A stretch of 64,000 bases of DNA, taken from contig CAXXGM010000006.1 in the NCBI GenBank assembly GCA_963677325.2, positions 124,001-188,000 on the forward strand, read 5' to 3'. Source of the DNA: G963677325 sp963677325 (GTDB lineage: Bacteria > Bacteroidota > Bacteroidia > Bacteroidales > Prolixibacteraceae). Shown piece after piece: positions 17,578 to 26,424 of this stretch (the first letter of the stretch is position 1; each line of letters opens with the position of its first letter). The notes below the pieces were generated by a model. The model was not told the origin of the DNA. It saw only the letters and a list, made by a program, of their open reading frames with translations, and ran no database searches. Both the position numbers and the translations under genes were made by a program.

Positions 17578-18336
17578 ATGAAGTTTCGTTTACCCCGAAA
17601 AATTAAATATCTCCGGAAAGCCCGCCACTGGCATGGACATGGCATTCATTCGCCTTATCTTTTCCATCTTGTAACCGAAGTTATTGAGGATAAAAAAAAG
17701 TACCCGGCTTACAGTATTTTACGATCTCAGAAAAAAAAGATCACATCCAGAGTTAAGGAAATCAGCCATGAGTCGGAAATTAAGTACAACGGCGCCTCGA
17801 TCCAGGACCTGATCGGCAAAAAAAAGATCTTTAAAAATATTGAACTTGGATACCGTTATGGAAAATTGCTGCTCAGATTGGTTAATGAATTCAAACCCTC
17901 CTCTGTTTATTGTTATGGACCGACCTTTGGTCTGAATCTGTTATACCTTGCCCTTGCCGATGAAAATATCCCTGTAAAAACAAATCTATCGGATCCCCTG
18001 CTGAATCAATTGTGCAGAGAAACACTGCATGGCATACCCGTCACGAATGTGGATTTTGAATCAGATACTCACTCCTCAGGTATTCCTGAGTTTGTTTTTA
18101 TAAACCTTTCTTTTCTCCCGAAAGAAGCAAAAGAATTGATTCAGCTAAAAATGTCTTTATGCGGCGACAACGACGTGATGATTGTCCGCGGCATTCACAA
18201 ATCGGCGGAAATGGAAAGTCTTTGGCAAGAGGTGATTAAAGAAAAGAAAGTGAGAGTTTCCCTTGATTTGTATGAAATAGGGATCCTGCTGTTCCGGGAA
18301 AAGCTGCAAAAACAGCATTTTATTTTAAGGTTTTAA
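17578..18336 (+). CDS. Probable SAM methyltransferase-like protein, Bacteroidota-specific
   Basis: A 252-residue soluble protein. The N-terminal KARHWHGHGIHSPYLFHLV is the mark of a Bacteroidota family annotated as class I SAM-dependent methyltransferases (the R-H-x-x-G-x-H-S-P signature). A Rossmann-like pattern follows: KPSSVYCYGPTFGLNLLYLAL (about 101-121) in place of motif I, and EFVFINLSFLP in place of motif IV. The glycine-rich loop is weak (GPTFG), so cofactor binding is uncertain. No neighbour suggests a substrate. It is monocistronic, with a short leader. Confidence 0.6.
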   Translation: MKFRLPRKIKYLRKARHWHGHGIHSPYLFHLVTEVIEDKKKYPAYSILRSQKKKITSRVKEISHESEIKYNGASIQDLIGKKKIFKNIELGYRYGKLLLRLVNEFKPSSVYCYGPTFGLNLLYLALADENIPVKTNLSDPLLNQLCRETLHGIPVTNVDFESDTHSSGIPEFVFINLSFLPKEAKELIQLKMSLCGDNDVMIVRGIHKSAEMESLWQEVIKEKKVRVSLDLYEIGILLFREKLQKQHFILRF

Positions 18337-18468
18337 AAAAATCAAAGGTAAAAGCTTTGCATTTCTAATCTTTCATGATAACTACCGAACCAATACTTTG
18401 GACAAGCCGGACCCATAAAGGAAATAAGCATCATGCTCACAATTCTACCTCCAATTGATCATTCCTGA

Positions 18469-18606
18469 AATAAGGTAAATAAGGTAAGAAGGAGATGAGT
18501 ATTTCTTTTTTCTCTCTACTAAGGTCAATAAGGTTGAGGGGTTATACCTTAATTGACCTTAGTAGAAAAAGATTCCACCCCGTCTCCCAACCTCATTCAC
18601 CTTATT
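18469..18606. repeat. Nested palindromic element, copy 2
   Basis: The outer arms 18469-18485 and 18590-18606 pair at 15 of 17 positions (AATAAGGTAAATAAGGT on the left). The inner arms 18515-18534 and 18546-18566 (TCTACTAAGGTCAATAAGGT on the left) pair with one bulge. Organisation and words match copy 1 at 14679-14819, although outer arms and loops have diverged, so both are intact members of a dispersed family. Confidence 0.7.
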
Positions 18607-18739
18607 CATGATATACTTTTTTATTAATTTCAATTAATGATTATTAGGGCCAATATTTAATGTTAAAGACTAAATCCCGGAAATTAAACTGAAAAAACAA
18701 TGCTCCAGAGATACTTCAACCCTATAATTTCCAAAAACC

Positions 18740-18849
18740 ACCTCCATAGTTACTAAGGACTTTTAAAATAGTCTTAACGGACTTTTTGTTGAATTTTCAA
18801 CATAATGTCAACAGAAAGTCAACAGATAGTCATTAGAAATAGCAAAGAT
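18740..18849. repeat. 11-bp-period degenerate array
   Basis: Ten consecutive 11-bp units can be written, beginning ACCTCCATAGT, TACTAAGGACT, TTTAAAATAGT, CTTAACGGACT and later TGTCAACAGAA, AGTCAACAGAT, AGTCATTAGAA. Neighbouring units resemble each other more than distant ones. It lies in a 688-bp spacer (18337-19024) with no gene. The period equals roughly one helical turn. Confidence 0.5.
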
Positions 18850-19024
18850 TATATGAGGGAATCACCTTTCAATTCCCTTCTCTTCTACTCTTCTGAGTTA
18901 AAAAAATCCTGATTAAAAATTTATTAAAAAAAACAGTTACTGAATTAGGAAATATAAATTTAAATATTTTTATTTGTACTGTATTAGTAAAGTAGTACAG
19001 TAAAACAGCTAAATCTATTTACCT

Positions 19025-20740
19025 ATGATTTACTTCAGACCTGTTAAAAGATGCAGAAACTGTCTCAGGAACTTTATCCTGATTTTTTTGGTTGTTACGG
19101 CGTTCCCGTCCAAAGGGCAATACCTGATCAGGGGGAACATACTTGATGCCAACGACAAAAAACCATTGGCTTATGCCTCAATCGAACTGCAAAAAGAAAA
19201 TATTGGAACAGTTACCAATAATGACGGCTATTTTGAAATAAAATCAGCCAAAAAGGAAGTTCAATTAAAGATTGGGTTACTTGGGTATGATTCCAAAATA
19301 ATCGATCTGGTGGCTGATCAAACCTCAAAAGAGGAAATTATATACCTGACACCCAAAGTATTCACTCTCGATGAGGTTGTTGTTGCACCTGAAAAGATAG
19401 AGAATCTGATCAAGGCAATCTATGAAAACTATAAAGCGAAGAAAAACCAGATTTACCTGGCGGATGCTTTTTACAGGGATTACTGTACAGTTGATAATTT
19501 TCCGGTCAATGCTTCAGAGATTTTTTATAAAGTACAATTGAATCAAAGCGGAATTGGGAACTGGAATTTTATACAGGGAAGATCGGCAGAAGCAAAAACC
19601 GCAGTTGAAAAGCCTTCAGTTGATTTTTTATTTTCTTCAATGATTAATAATAGTTTTTACTCAAGAAATTTCCCGATTACAGAATTTACTCCTATTGCCT
19701 TACCTCAGAATTTGAGAAATGTATGTGTATTTCCCATCTGTGAGAATCCAATGAGAGACTATAAGTATAAAAGGATTGGTGAAAAATCAATTGACAATAA
19801 AAAGGTGGCTGTTATTTCATTTTCTCCAAAGGGTTATAATGATAAATTCAGATTCACCGGAAAATTTGAAGTTATCGAAGATGATCTTCAGATCATTTAC
19901 ATGGAGTTATCACTTGATAACTCCAAATTTTTTGACAGAGTGACTCAATATCCATGGAAAGGTAAACGCGATCAATTTATTGACAGCTGTTATCTTAAAC
20001 ATGCCTGGCACTACAAACAGGTGGGTAAAGATTGGCAGTTGGAACGGTTAGAAAATTCAGTAATAATCAAGGTAGTTCAATTAAAAAGAACCGAAACTCC
20101 GTCGAAATCTCTGATCGTCGCTAAATCCGGTAAGGTGAACAGTTTCACTTCTCAGATCTATTTTTACAATCATAAAAAATATGAAATTTCCGGGCTTAAT
20201 AAACAGTCCATTAAAGAAAATGATCGCAAATTAATCAGAGAGAACCACTACGATCCTGATTTTTGGATTAAAAATTCAACCACTTTAACTGAAATCCCTT
20301 TTGAAAAGAGGATTAAAGAATCATTGACTAAAAACGGTTTTTATGGTAATCTCTTTTCGGGAGGAATTAAACCCACCATCTATTATCCACAATGTTCAGA
20401 TTTAGAGAACAGGGTTATCAGTGAACTTGGTTATAATTACTATGATATCTTTAAATTATTCATTGATTACTACTTTTACACTACACCGGAAAAAGAACTA
20501 TATCTCTTGTTCGATAACGACATAAAACCTGTCTACAAAGCTTACATAGAAAAAATAGGAAATCATAAAGTACCTGAAAACAAGCTTCTTAAACTGGAAT
20601 CGGCAATTAACAGGATCCCTTACAATAAATATCCGGATGTAGCAGATATTCTATTCGTATTCATGCAGATGGATCCTTCAGCTTCCAATAAAGTTTTAAA
20701 CAAACTAAGACAGAATGAAAAGAAATACAGCAATAAATAA
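19025..20740 (+). CDS. Exported protein with CarboxypepD_reg-like domain
   Basis: A 571-residue secreted or outer-membrane protein. A signal peptide (ILIFLVVTAFPSKGQ) is followed by a CarboxypepD_reg-like domain at about 34-115 (IRGNILDANDKKPLAYASIEL, VTNNDGYFEI, GLLGYDSK), then LDEVVVAPEKIENLIKAIYENY, as in DUF5686 and TonB-dependent receptor plug linkers. The remainder (about 140-570) is a beta-rich region plus a helical tail and is unassigned. It overlaps the next gene by 26 bp, so the pair is co-transcribed and translationally coupled. In related proteins one chain carries both this domain and a barrel; here the barrel is encoded next door. Function unknown. Confidence 0.8.
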   Translation: MIYFRPVKRCRNCLRNFILIFLVVTAFPSKGQYLIRGNILDANDKKPLAYASIELQKENIGTVTNNDGYFEIKSAKKEVQLKIGLLGYDSKIIDLVADQTSKEEIIYLTPKVFTLDEVVVAPEKIENLIKAIYENYKAKKNQIYLADAFYRDYCTVDNFPVNASEIFYKVQLNQSGIGNWNFIQGRSAEAKTAVEKPSVDFLFSSMINNSFYSRNFPITEFTPIALPQNLRNVCVFPICENPMRDYKYKRIGEKSIDNKKVAVISFSPKGYNDKFRFTGKFEVIEDDLQIIYMELSLDNSKFFDRVTQYPWKGKRDQFIDSCYLKHAWHYKQVGKDWQLERLENSVIIKVVQLKRTETPSKSLIVAKSGKVNSFTSQIYFYNHKKYEISGLNKQSIKENDRKLIRENHYDPDFWIKNSTTLTEIPFEKRIKESLTKNGFYGNLFSGGIKPTIYYPQCSDLENRVISELGYNYYDIFKLFIDYYFYTTPEKELYLLFDNDIKPVYKAYIEKIGNHKVPENKLLKLESAINRIPYNKYPDVADILFVFMQMDPSASNKVLNKLRQNEKKYSNK

Positions 20741-21860
20741 AATTTTCCTTTTAATTCTTGTATTAATTGGTGCATTACCCTGCAGTAAAGCTTATTGCCT
20801 TACGGATTCGATCAAGTCAAAACGGGTTAAAAATATCGATTTCAGAACTGCAAGACCGGTTGATTTATATTTTAACAGACTTGAGGGATATACTCCATTC
20901 TTTTATGAAGACATGGTTTTTAAAAATCTTAATAAATTAAATGTAATTGCTAATGTAAATTATGCAATCCACAAAAATAACCTCACTTATTTTCTTGAAG
21001 TAAATTATCCAATTTTTAAAGGTAAAGTTACTCTTGGCGGCTCTTGCTTCGATAAATACATATCCAACGAAAGTTGGACCATGTCAAGAGTTACCAATAC
21101 TGTAGCTGGGATTTTTGCCGGTAAGGATTACTGGAACTATTATGATATAAGAGGATTCAGTTTCCCAATAAGGTATTTTATAAATAAAAAGACATCCATT
21201 GAATTGAAATACATGCGATTTGATTACAGGGATTTAGGCGATTCAGCAAATTTTGCCAAATCCTTGTTCAGGGATGCAAAAAGATACCGGGTAAATCCTT
21301 CGATAGAGGAAGCAAAACAGAATGCCCTCGAATTTCAATTCTTATTCAATAATATCTCTGACAGTCCCTTTTTTGGCAGAAGAGGCTGGTTCTCCCAAAT
21401 TATTTGCAGGAACGAATATGGTGATTTGGTAAATAAATCCCTGAATATTTATACAGGCGGTTATATACCAACACGGCTCGATCAAAGATTATATATCGCG
21501 GGTAAACTCATACTGAACGAGGGGGATTACAGGCAGCAATATCTCTACAGTTTTGGTGGAATGGGTGTAATGAGAGCCCTGGATCCTTATTCCGATGTCG
21601 GGCAGAATCTTGGCTATGGAAATATTGAATACCAGTTTTCGAGAATCCTGAAGAGCAAAAAATATTGGATGAAACCTGTTCTTTTCAGTGAGATTGGTAA
21701 AATATGGGATAGCTCTGTTAAGCATAATGATATTATAACCATTGCAGGAATCGGATTACTATTTAAAGGAATAAGATTTAACCTGGCCAGACAAATTGAA
21801 GGTTCAGGGAACTGGCAGTTTTCTTTAAATTTTAATTCCAATTCTCTGAAATCTAAATAA
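20715..21860 (+). CDS. Outer membrane beta-barrel, BamA/DUF5686-like
   Basis: A 381-residue protein with a signal peptide (LILVLIGALPCSKAYC) and then alternating hydrophobic beta strands. FNRLEGYTPFFYED near the start and YSFGGMGVMRALDPYSDVGQNLGYGNIEYQF near 275-305 resemble the strand and loop-6 regions of Omp85-type barrels. POTRA domains are absent. The 26-bp overlap with the upstream CarboxypepD_reg protein suggests the two form one envelope complex or are a split version of the fused DUF5686 architecture. What passes through or assembles on the barrel is unknown. Confidence 0.65.
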   Translation: MKRNTAINKIFLLILVLIGALPCSKAYCLTDSIKSKRVKNIDFRTARPVDLYFNRLEGYTPFFYEDMVFKNLNKLNVIANVNYAIHKNNLTYFLEVNYPIFKGKVTLGGSCFDKYISNESWTMSRVTNTVAGIFAGKDYWNYYDIRGFSFPIRYFINKKTSIELKYMRFDYRDLGDSANFAKSLFRDAKRYRVNPSIEEAKQNALEFQFLFNNISDSPFFGRRGWFSQIICRNEYGDLVNKSLNIYTGGYIPTRLDQRLYIAGKLILNEGDYRQQYLYSFGGMGVMRALDPYSDVGQNLGYGNIEYQFSRILKSKKYWMKPVLFSEIGKIWDSSVKHNDIITIAGIGLLFKGIRFNLARQIEGSGNWQFSLNFNSNSLKSK

Positions 21861-21887
21861 AAACAACTAATTAAATGCTTTACAATC

Positions 21888-22700
21888 ATGATTCAGATTA
21901 AAGACCTTCATTTTGGTTATTCAAAGCAACAGGCTTTGTTCAATGACCTGGAACTAAACCTCAAGGCGGGCAGCATTACAGGGCTGCTGGGGAAAAACGG
22001 GGCGGGAAAAACCAGCCTGTTAAAACTTATGACTGGACTTCTTTTCCCACAATCGGGGGATATGATGGTTCTTGGCCATCTTCCCAGAAAAAGAGAAGTT
22101 TCGATGCTCAACGATGTTTTTCTGGTGCCTGAGGAGTTTTATTTTCCAGCCATCTCCTTCAGTGATTACCTGAAAGCTTACGCTCCCTTTTATCCAAGGT
22201 TTGATTATGAGCTGATGGATCGTTTGATTGAAGAATTTGAGCTCCCGATTGGAAATAATCTGCAGCGGCTTTCGCTTGGACAGAAAAAGAAATTTCTGAT
22301 TGCCTTTGCTCTATCTACCCGCTGCCGGTTGCTGGTGCTGGACGAACCCACCAACGGGCTTGATATTCCATCCAAAAGCTTGTTCCGCAAAGTTTTAGCC
22401 GGATCGCTTGATGAAGATCAGCTGGTGATTATTTCCACTCACCAGGTAAAAGATGTTGAAAACCTGATTGATACGATCATTATTCTGGATAACGGAAAAG
22501 TCATTTTCCAGCAAACCATGGAAGAAATCTCCAATAAAGTGTGCTTTACCAGCGGATCTTCTGATGACACAAAAGAGGCAATCTACAGTGAAGCCGTTCC
22601 CGGTGGATATCGTTTAATGACGCCAAAGATTGACGAAGAGACGGAGATCGACATCGAATTACTTTTTAATGCAATCATAACAGGAAAAAAGATCAGTTAA
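21888..22700 (+). CDS. ABC transporter ATP-binding protein (YtrB-like)
   Basis: A 270-residue ABC ATPase. Walker A is LLGKNGAGKTSLLK (about 33-46), the signature is LSLGQKKKF, and Walker B is LLVLDEPTNGLD, followed by the H-loop STHQ. The C-terminal 60 residues are unlike standard exporters. Gene order ATPase - permease - YtrA-type GntR regulator is typical of GntR-controlled ABC exporters that respond to cell-wall stress. The permease follows after 3 bp and the regulator after another 2 bp, so this is a tight operon. The substrate is unknown. Confidence 0.9.
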   Translation: MIQIKDLHFGYSKQQALFNDLELNLKAGSITGLLGKNGAGKTSLLKLMTGLLFPQSGDMMVLGHLPRKREVSMLNDVFLVPEEFYFPAISFSDYLKAYAPFYPRFDYELMDRLIEEFELPIGNNLQRLSLGQKKKFLIAFALSTRCRLLVLDEPTNGLDIPSKSLFRKVLAGSLDEDQLVIISTHQVKDVENLIDTIIILDNGKVIFQQTMEEISNKVCFTSGSSDDTKEAIYSEAVPGGYRLMTPKIDEETEIDIELLFNAIITGKKIS

Positions 22701-22703
22701 ACT

Positions 22704-23531
22704 ATGGAAACAAATAATACATTCTCAATGGAGCGATTCCTGATGTTATGGAAACAATCGCTGATTACTAATAAAAAGATGATCCTGATCTCTCTTTCAG
22801 GAATAGCGGGGATTCTATTCATTGTAATGGTGTTTTTACAGTCCACCAGAAATTTCCGGAATTGGGAAAGCGGAGGTTACCTTGCCCTTTTTATCTTTTG
22901 CTTTATCACTCTGGGTGTCATTTATATAAGCAATTCATTTCCCGCTTTCAGATCGAAAGAAAGAAGTATGGCCTACCTTATGCTGCCTGCAACTTCATCT
23001 GAAAAGTTCTTTTTTGAATTAGTGAGCAGAATCGTTCTTTTTATTTTTTTAATGCCTCTATTGATCGTAACTGTTTTCTATTTGGAAACTTTTGTGATTC
23101 ATCATTTCGTTCTAACATTTGATCAGTTTACAATTTCTAAGCTTCAAATTGGCAATGAACACTTTAGAGTTAATGTTAATGTTGATGGAGTACCTTCAGA
23201 TCAGGGAAGTTCAATTAAATGGGCTAAATATATTTTACTTCAAAACGGCTTATTACTATTGATTACAATTTTTACAGGAGCAAGTCATTTCTCGAAATCT
23301 CCATTGCTTAAAACATTTGCCACCGTCACAATTATTTACATTGGATTTGGGTTCTATACCTATCTGATCACGAAAAGCTTTGCTATAAATGGAGAAAATT
23401 TCAAAAATCTAATTGTGCTTTTCGTAAAGGACAGCAGGGGTACTGCAATTTTTGCTGCAATAATGATAACGGTTTTGAATCTATCTCTTCTTGCAATTTC
23501 GTTTTTCAGATTAAAAGAGAAAGAGGTGTAA
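22704..23531 (+). CDS. ABC transporter permease-like membrane protein
   Basis: A 275-residue protein with about six hydrophobic segments (near residues 27-45, 58-75, 106-125, 180-195, 210-230 and 250-268). It has no strong family motif; the RSKERSMAYLMLPAT stretch recurs in Bacteroidota ABC-2-type permeases next to YtrB-like ATPases. A soluble extracytoplasmic loop lies between TM3 and TM4. It is packed between the ATPase and the GntR regulator, which makes the permease role likely. Confidence 0.75.
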   Translation: METNNTFSMERFLMLWKQSLITNKKMILISLSGIAGILFIVMVFLQSTRNFRNWESGGYLALFIFCFITLGVIYISNSFPAFRSKERSMAYLMLPATSSEKFFFELVSRIVLFIFLMPLLIVTVFYLETFVIHHFVLTFDQFTISKLQIGNEHFRVNVNVDGVPSDQGSSIKWAKYILLQNGLLLLITIFTGASHFSKSPLLKTFATVTIIYIGFGFYTYLITKSFAINGENFKNLIVLFVKDSRGTAIFAAIMITVLNLSLLAISFFRLKEKEV

Positions 23532-23533
23532 TT

Positions 23534-23881
23534 ATGGAATTTAAAAATACTAAGGGAATTTTTCTGCAGATTGCGGACAATCTTTCTGAGCAGATCCTGG
23601 AGGAGAAATATCCGCCGGGGGGCAAGATCCCATCTATACGCGATCTTGCAACCGGAATAGGGGTTAACCCAAATACAGTCATGCGAACTTATAGCGAGCT
23701 ACAGTCGCGGGGAATTATTGAAAACAAACGAGGAATAGGATTTTATATCTGTGATGATGCCGTAAATATTATTCGTAAATGGAAGAGGAAAGAATTTTTT
23801 GAAACCGATCTGCCTTTAATTGTGAGGCAAACTAAGTTTCTTGGCATAACAATAAAAGAATTGGAACCGTATTTTAAATAA
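23534..23881 (+). CDS. GntR family regulator, YtrA subfamily
   Basis: A 115-residue DNA-binding protein. The winged helix-turn-helix covers about 8-75 (IADNLSEQILEEKYPPGGKIPSIRDLA, VNPNTVMRTYSELQSRGII), followed by a short dimerisation tail of about 40 residues. This size is diagnostic of the YtrA subfamily, whose members lack a ligand domain of the FadR or HutC kind and repress ABC operons. It is the third gene of the operon and probably autoregulates it. I could not identify its operator with confidence. Confidence 0.9.
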   Translation: MEFKNTKGIFLQIADNLSEQILEEKYPPGGKIPSIRDLATGIGVNPNTVMRTYSELQSRGIIENKRGIGFYICDDAVNIIRKWKRKEFFETDLPLIVRQTKFLGITIKELEPYFK

Positions 23882-23900
23882 CATTAAACTAAAAGATATA

Positions 23901-24641
23901 ATGAAAACCAGCAAAATAATATTTATATCATTACTTGGAACAATAGCCTTAATTATTCTGGCTTCTGCAATTTTCATCAAAGTACAAGGTCAAAAACCAG
24001 AATTGTGCAGTACGACATCCAAAATAATTAGAACTTCCACAACCACTAAGAAGGATATACCTTCATTTAAGACTCTTTCAATTAATAATTCGACCAATAT
24101 TACCCTTATCCGGAGCGATTCATCATTCATCGAGATCTATTCTTTAAAAGATTCTTTGGCACCAGTTGTAAATTATACAATTGATAAAGACACATTAAAG
24201 ATTAAAGATTTTATGCTTTCATCAGATAATAAAAAATTAGTCAATATAAACATTCATTATTCAGAGTTATTGAAAAACATTAAATTGAAGAATTCTTCCA
24301 TTACTCTTGAGAGCTTAAACTCCGGCAAAATGTCAATAGAGATGGATAGCAGTTCGGTAATGGCTAATGGCAAATCTAAAGAATCAAATCTTCAGGTTTT
24401 AGATGTTTTCGGAAAGAATAAATCAGATTTTCAAATAAGGACAGGGAAATTCAAAATTGATTCTCTGAATATCGTATTACGAAATTCCAACGCTTACCTA
24501 TGGTCTAAAGGGAACAGATTAAAATGTGACATTTCCAATAAATCAAACGTAAGAGTTACAGAGCAACCTTTAGAGATCGTCATGAAAAAGGATTCAACAA
24601 GTCAGTTTTCGGTCAGAGAAACGCAAACAGTTTTCAGATGA
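23901..24641 (+). CDS. Membrane-anchored GIN-domain-like (DUF2807) protein
   Basis: A 246-residue protein with an N-terminal signal anchor (IIFISLLGTIALIILASAIFI). Beta-rich repeats follow, of the type seen in DUF2807 (GIN, head domain of putative adhesins): FKTLSINNSTNITLIRSDSSFIEI, then serial short strands with N/S-rich turns. It is 19 bp downstream of the GntR gene and is probably the last gene of that operon. GIN proteins are often linked to envelope-stress regulons in Bacteroidota; a role as a surface or periplasmic partner of the ABC unit is an inference. Confidence 0.6.
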   Translation: MKTSKIIFISLLGTIALIILASAIFIKVQGQKPELCSTTSKIIRTSTTTKKDIPSFKTLSINNSTNITLIRSDSSFIEIYSLKDSLAPVVNYTIDKDTLKIKDFMLSSDNKKLVNINIHYSELLKNIKLKNSSITLESLNSGKMSIEMDSSSVMANGKSKESNLQVLDVFGKNKSDFQIRTGKFKIDSLNIVLRNSNAYLWSKGNRLKCDISNKSNVRVTEQPLEIVMKKDSTSQFSVRETQTVFR

Positions 24642-24716
24642 GTTGATCAGGCAAAAACTATACAGTAATGTTTCAATCAGATTTCTGATCCCTGAGTAAG
24701 AGCCTTAATTCAAAAA

Positions 24717-24747
24717 CTTAATAGACGCACAGAATGCGTCTATTAAG
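24717..24747. other. Perfect 13-bp hairpin, 3' of the GIN-protein gene
   Basis: CTTAATAGACGCA and TGCGTCTATTAAG are perfect complements around a 5-nt loop. No T run follows, so it is not a classical terminator, though it may end transcription in either direction. The rest of the spacer 24642-24986 shows nothing coding. Confidence 0.6.
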
Positions 24748-24933
24748 AATTCCGTATTTTACTCATATCCTGATTAAACTTTATTTCAAATCAGCAGTCA
24801 AAGATATTAAGGAGTGTTGAATTTTACTTAAGACATAAAAACAAGAGAGTCTTTTCGGGATTCAGAATGTCTTTTAGTTTTTTAGGAAACGTCGCTTTTA
24901 TAGAAAAAAATATTACTTATTTAAACTTTTTTT

Positions 24934-24941
24934 TATCTTTG
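24934..24941 (+). promoter_or_regulatory. -7 element of the efflux operon
   Basis: TATCTTTG fits TAnnTTTG. It lies 85 bp before the preferred start of the first adaptor gene (25026) and 46 bp before an alternative ATG at 24987. Confidence 0.55.
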
Positions 24942-25025
24942 CACCTAAGCTTATTACCAATTTTATAATTATAATATATTCAGCAGATGCCGGATGCTTC
25001 TTCTGAATTTGATTATTTCCTGATC

Positions 25026-26402
25026 ATGAAGAAAAAAAGAATTATTGCTGCTGCTGGTATCCTGTTAATTTTATTGGCCATCGTTATTTTTAAAAAGAAA
25101 AAACCCGAGGAAGGTATAATTACCTGCCAGGTTTTAAAAGGGCCCATTGAAATTACAGTTCACACCTCCGGACAGCTGGAAGCAGAAAAATCAGAAAATA
25201 TTGTAGTCCCTGCCGAATTATCGAGCCGGTATGTGGGAATTTATGAGATAAAAATAGCTGACCTGGTGGAAGAAGGAACCGTTGTGGATTCCGGCCAATT
25301 TGTGGCCTCTTTGGATCATAAAACGGTTGAGGAATTAATTACCAAGGCAAAGGATGATCTCGAACTGAGTATGTCAGGCTTACAGGATGCCAAACTGGAC
25401 ACGAACCTTACCATGAGCAATGCCCGGGATCAGTTAATCAATTCGGCCTCAGACGTGGATGAGAAAAAGATCATCGTCGCAGAATCGGTCTATGAGTCTC
25501 CGTCCGTCATAAAGAAAGCGAAAATGGACCTGCAAAAGGCAGAGAGAAAATTGATCCAGGACAAGATGGGATACAAGCTGAAAGAACGACAGGCAAAGTC
25601 TAAGGTAGACAGAAATTTGATGGAACTTCAACAAAAGCAGCAGCGGGTTGATGATCTGATTAAACTCAATGAAGCGCTAACCATAAAGGCTCCCAAAAAA
25701 GGAATGGTTATTTATGCAAAGGACCGGATGGGCAGTAAAATCCAGATCGGCTCCTCCGTGGATCCTTATTCCTACAAAATTATTGCAACGCTTCCTGACA
25801 TGACCCAAATGATCTCAAAGACCTTTGTCAATGAGATAGACATTGCTAAGATTAAGAAAGATCAGAAGGTGGACCTTAGTATTGATGCTTTCCCGGATAA
25901 AGAATTGAAAGGAGAAGTGATCTCGGTGGCCAATATCGGCCAATCGACTCCGAGAAGCGATGCAAAAGTTTTTGAAGTAAAGATCCGAATATTTGGAACG
26001 GACCCCTTGCTTAAACCTGCCATGACGACCAGTAATACCATTACCACAGGCGTTTATGCTGATCAGCTGTTTATTCCAACTGAGGCTGTTTTTGTCAATG
26101 ATACGATGAAATATGTCTATGTAAAGAAGAAGGATCTGATAAGGCAGATCGTTGACCTTGGGAATGAAAATGAAAATTTCGTCATCGTTAACAAAGGATT
26201 ATCCGAAGGCGATGTGCTGGTTTACAATGAACCTGAAAAAGCAGAGAACATAAAAACAGCCGGTTTGGAAATCTATGAAGAACAGAAGATTAAAGCCGAA
26301 CAAGAGAAAAAGAAACTGTTGGAACCAAAACCCCAGGAGCCCAAGGAATTAAAGGCTGATGTGGCCAGCGGCAATTTATCCAAAAGCCTTAGCAAGGAAT
26401 AA
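25026..26402 (+). CDS. HlyD/MacA-type membrane fusion protein, first copy
   Basis: A 458-residue periplasmic adaptor with one N-terminal membrane anchor (IIAAAGILLILLAIVIF). A split lipoyl-like domain (about 30-95 and 205-235), a long helical hairpin (about 100-200, rich in K/E/Q) and beta-barrel/MP domains follow. The adaptor joins an inner-membrane transporter to a TolC channel. I prefer the ATG giving MKKKRIIAAAG because the anchor then follows directly; the in-frame ATG at 24987 adds 13 residues and cannot be excluded. It is the first of five genes: adaptor, permease, TolC, second adaptor, ATPase. The C-terminus has a lysine/glutamate-rich tail. Confidence 0.88.
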   Translation: MKKKRIIAAAGILLILLAIVIFKKKKPEEGIITCQVLKGPIEITVHTSGQLEAEKSENIVVPAELSSRYVGIYEIKIADLVEEGTVVDSGQFVASLDHKTVEELITKAKDDLELSMSGLQDAKLDTNLTMSNARDQLINSASDVDEKKIIVAESVYESPSVIKKAKMDLQKAERKLIQDKMGYKLKERQAKSKVDRNLMELQQKQQRVDDLIKLNEALTIKAPKKGMVIYAKDRMGSKIQIGSSVDPYSYKIIATLPDMTQMISKTFVNEIDIAKIKKDQKVDLSIDAFPDKELKGEVISVANIGQSTPRSDAKVFEVKIRIFGTDPLLKPAMTTSNTITTGVYADQLFIPTEAVFVNDTMKYVYVKKKDLIRQIVDLGNENENFVIVNKGLSEGDVLVYNEPEKAENIKTAGLEIYEEQKIKAEQEKKKLLEPKPQEPKELKADVASGNLSKSLSKE

Positions 26403-26424
26403 GTAATTACCTATTTAAAATCAA

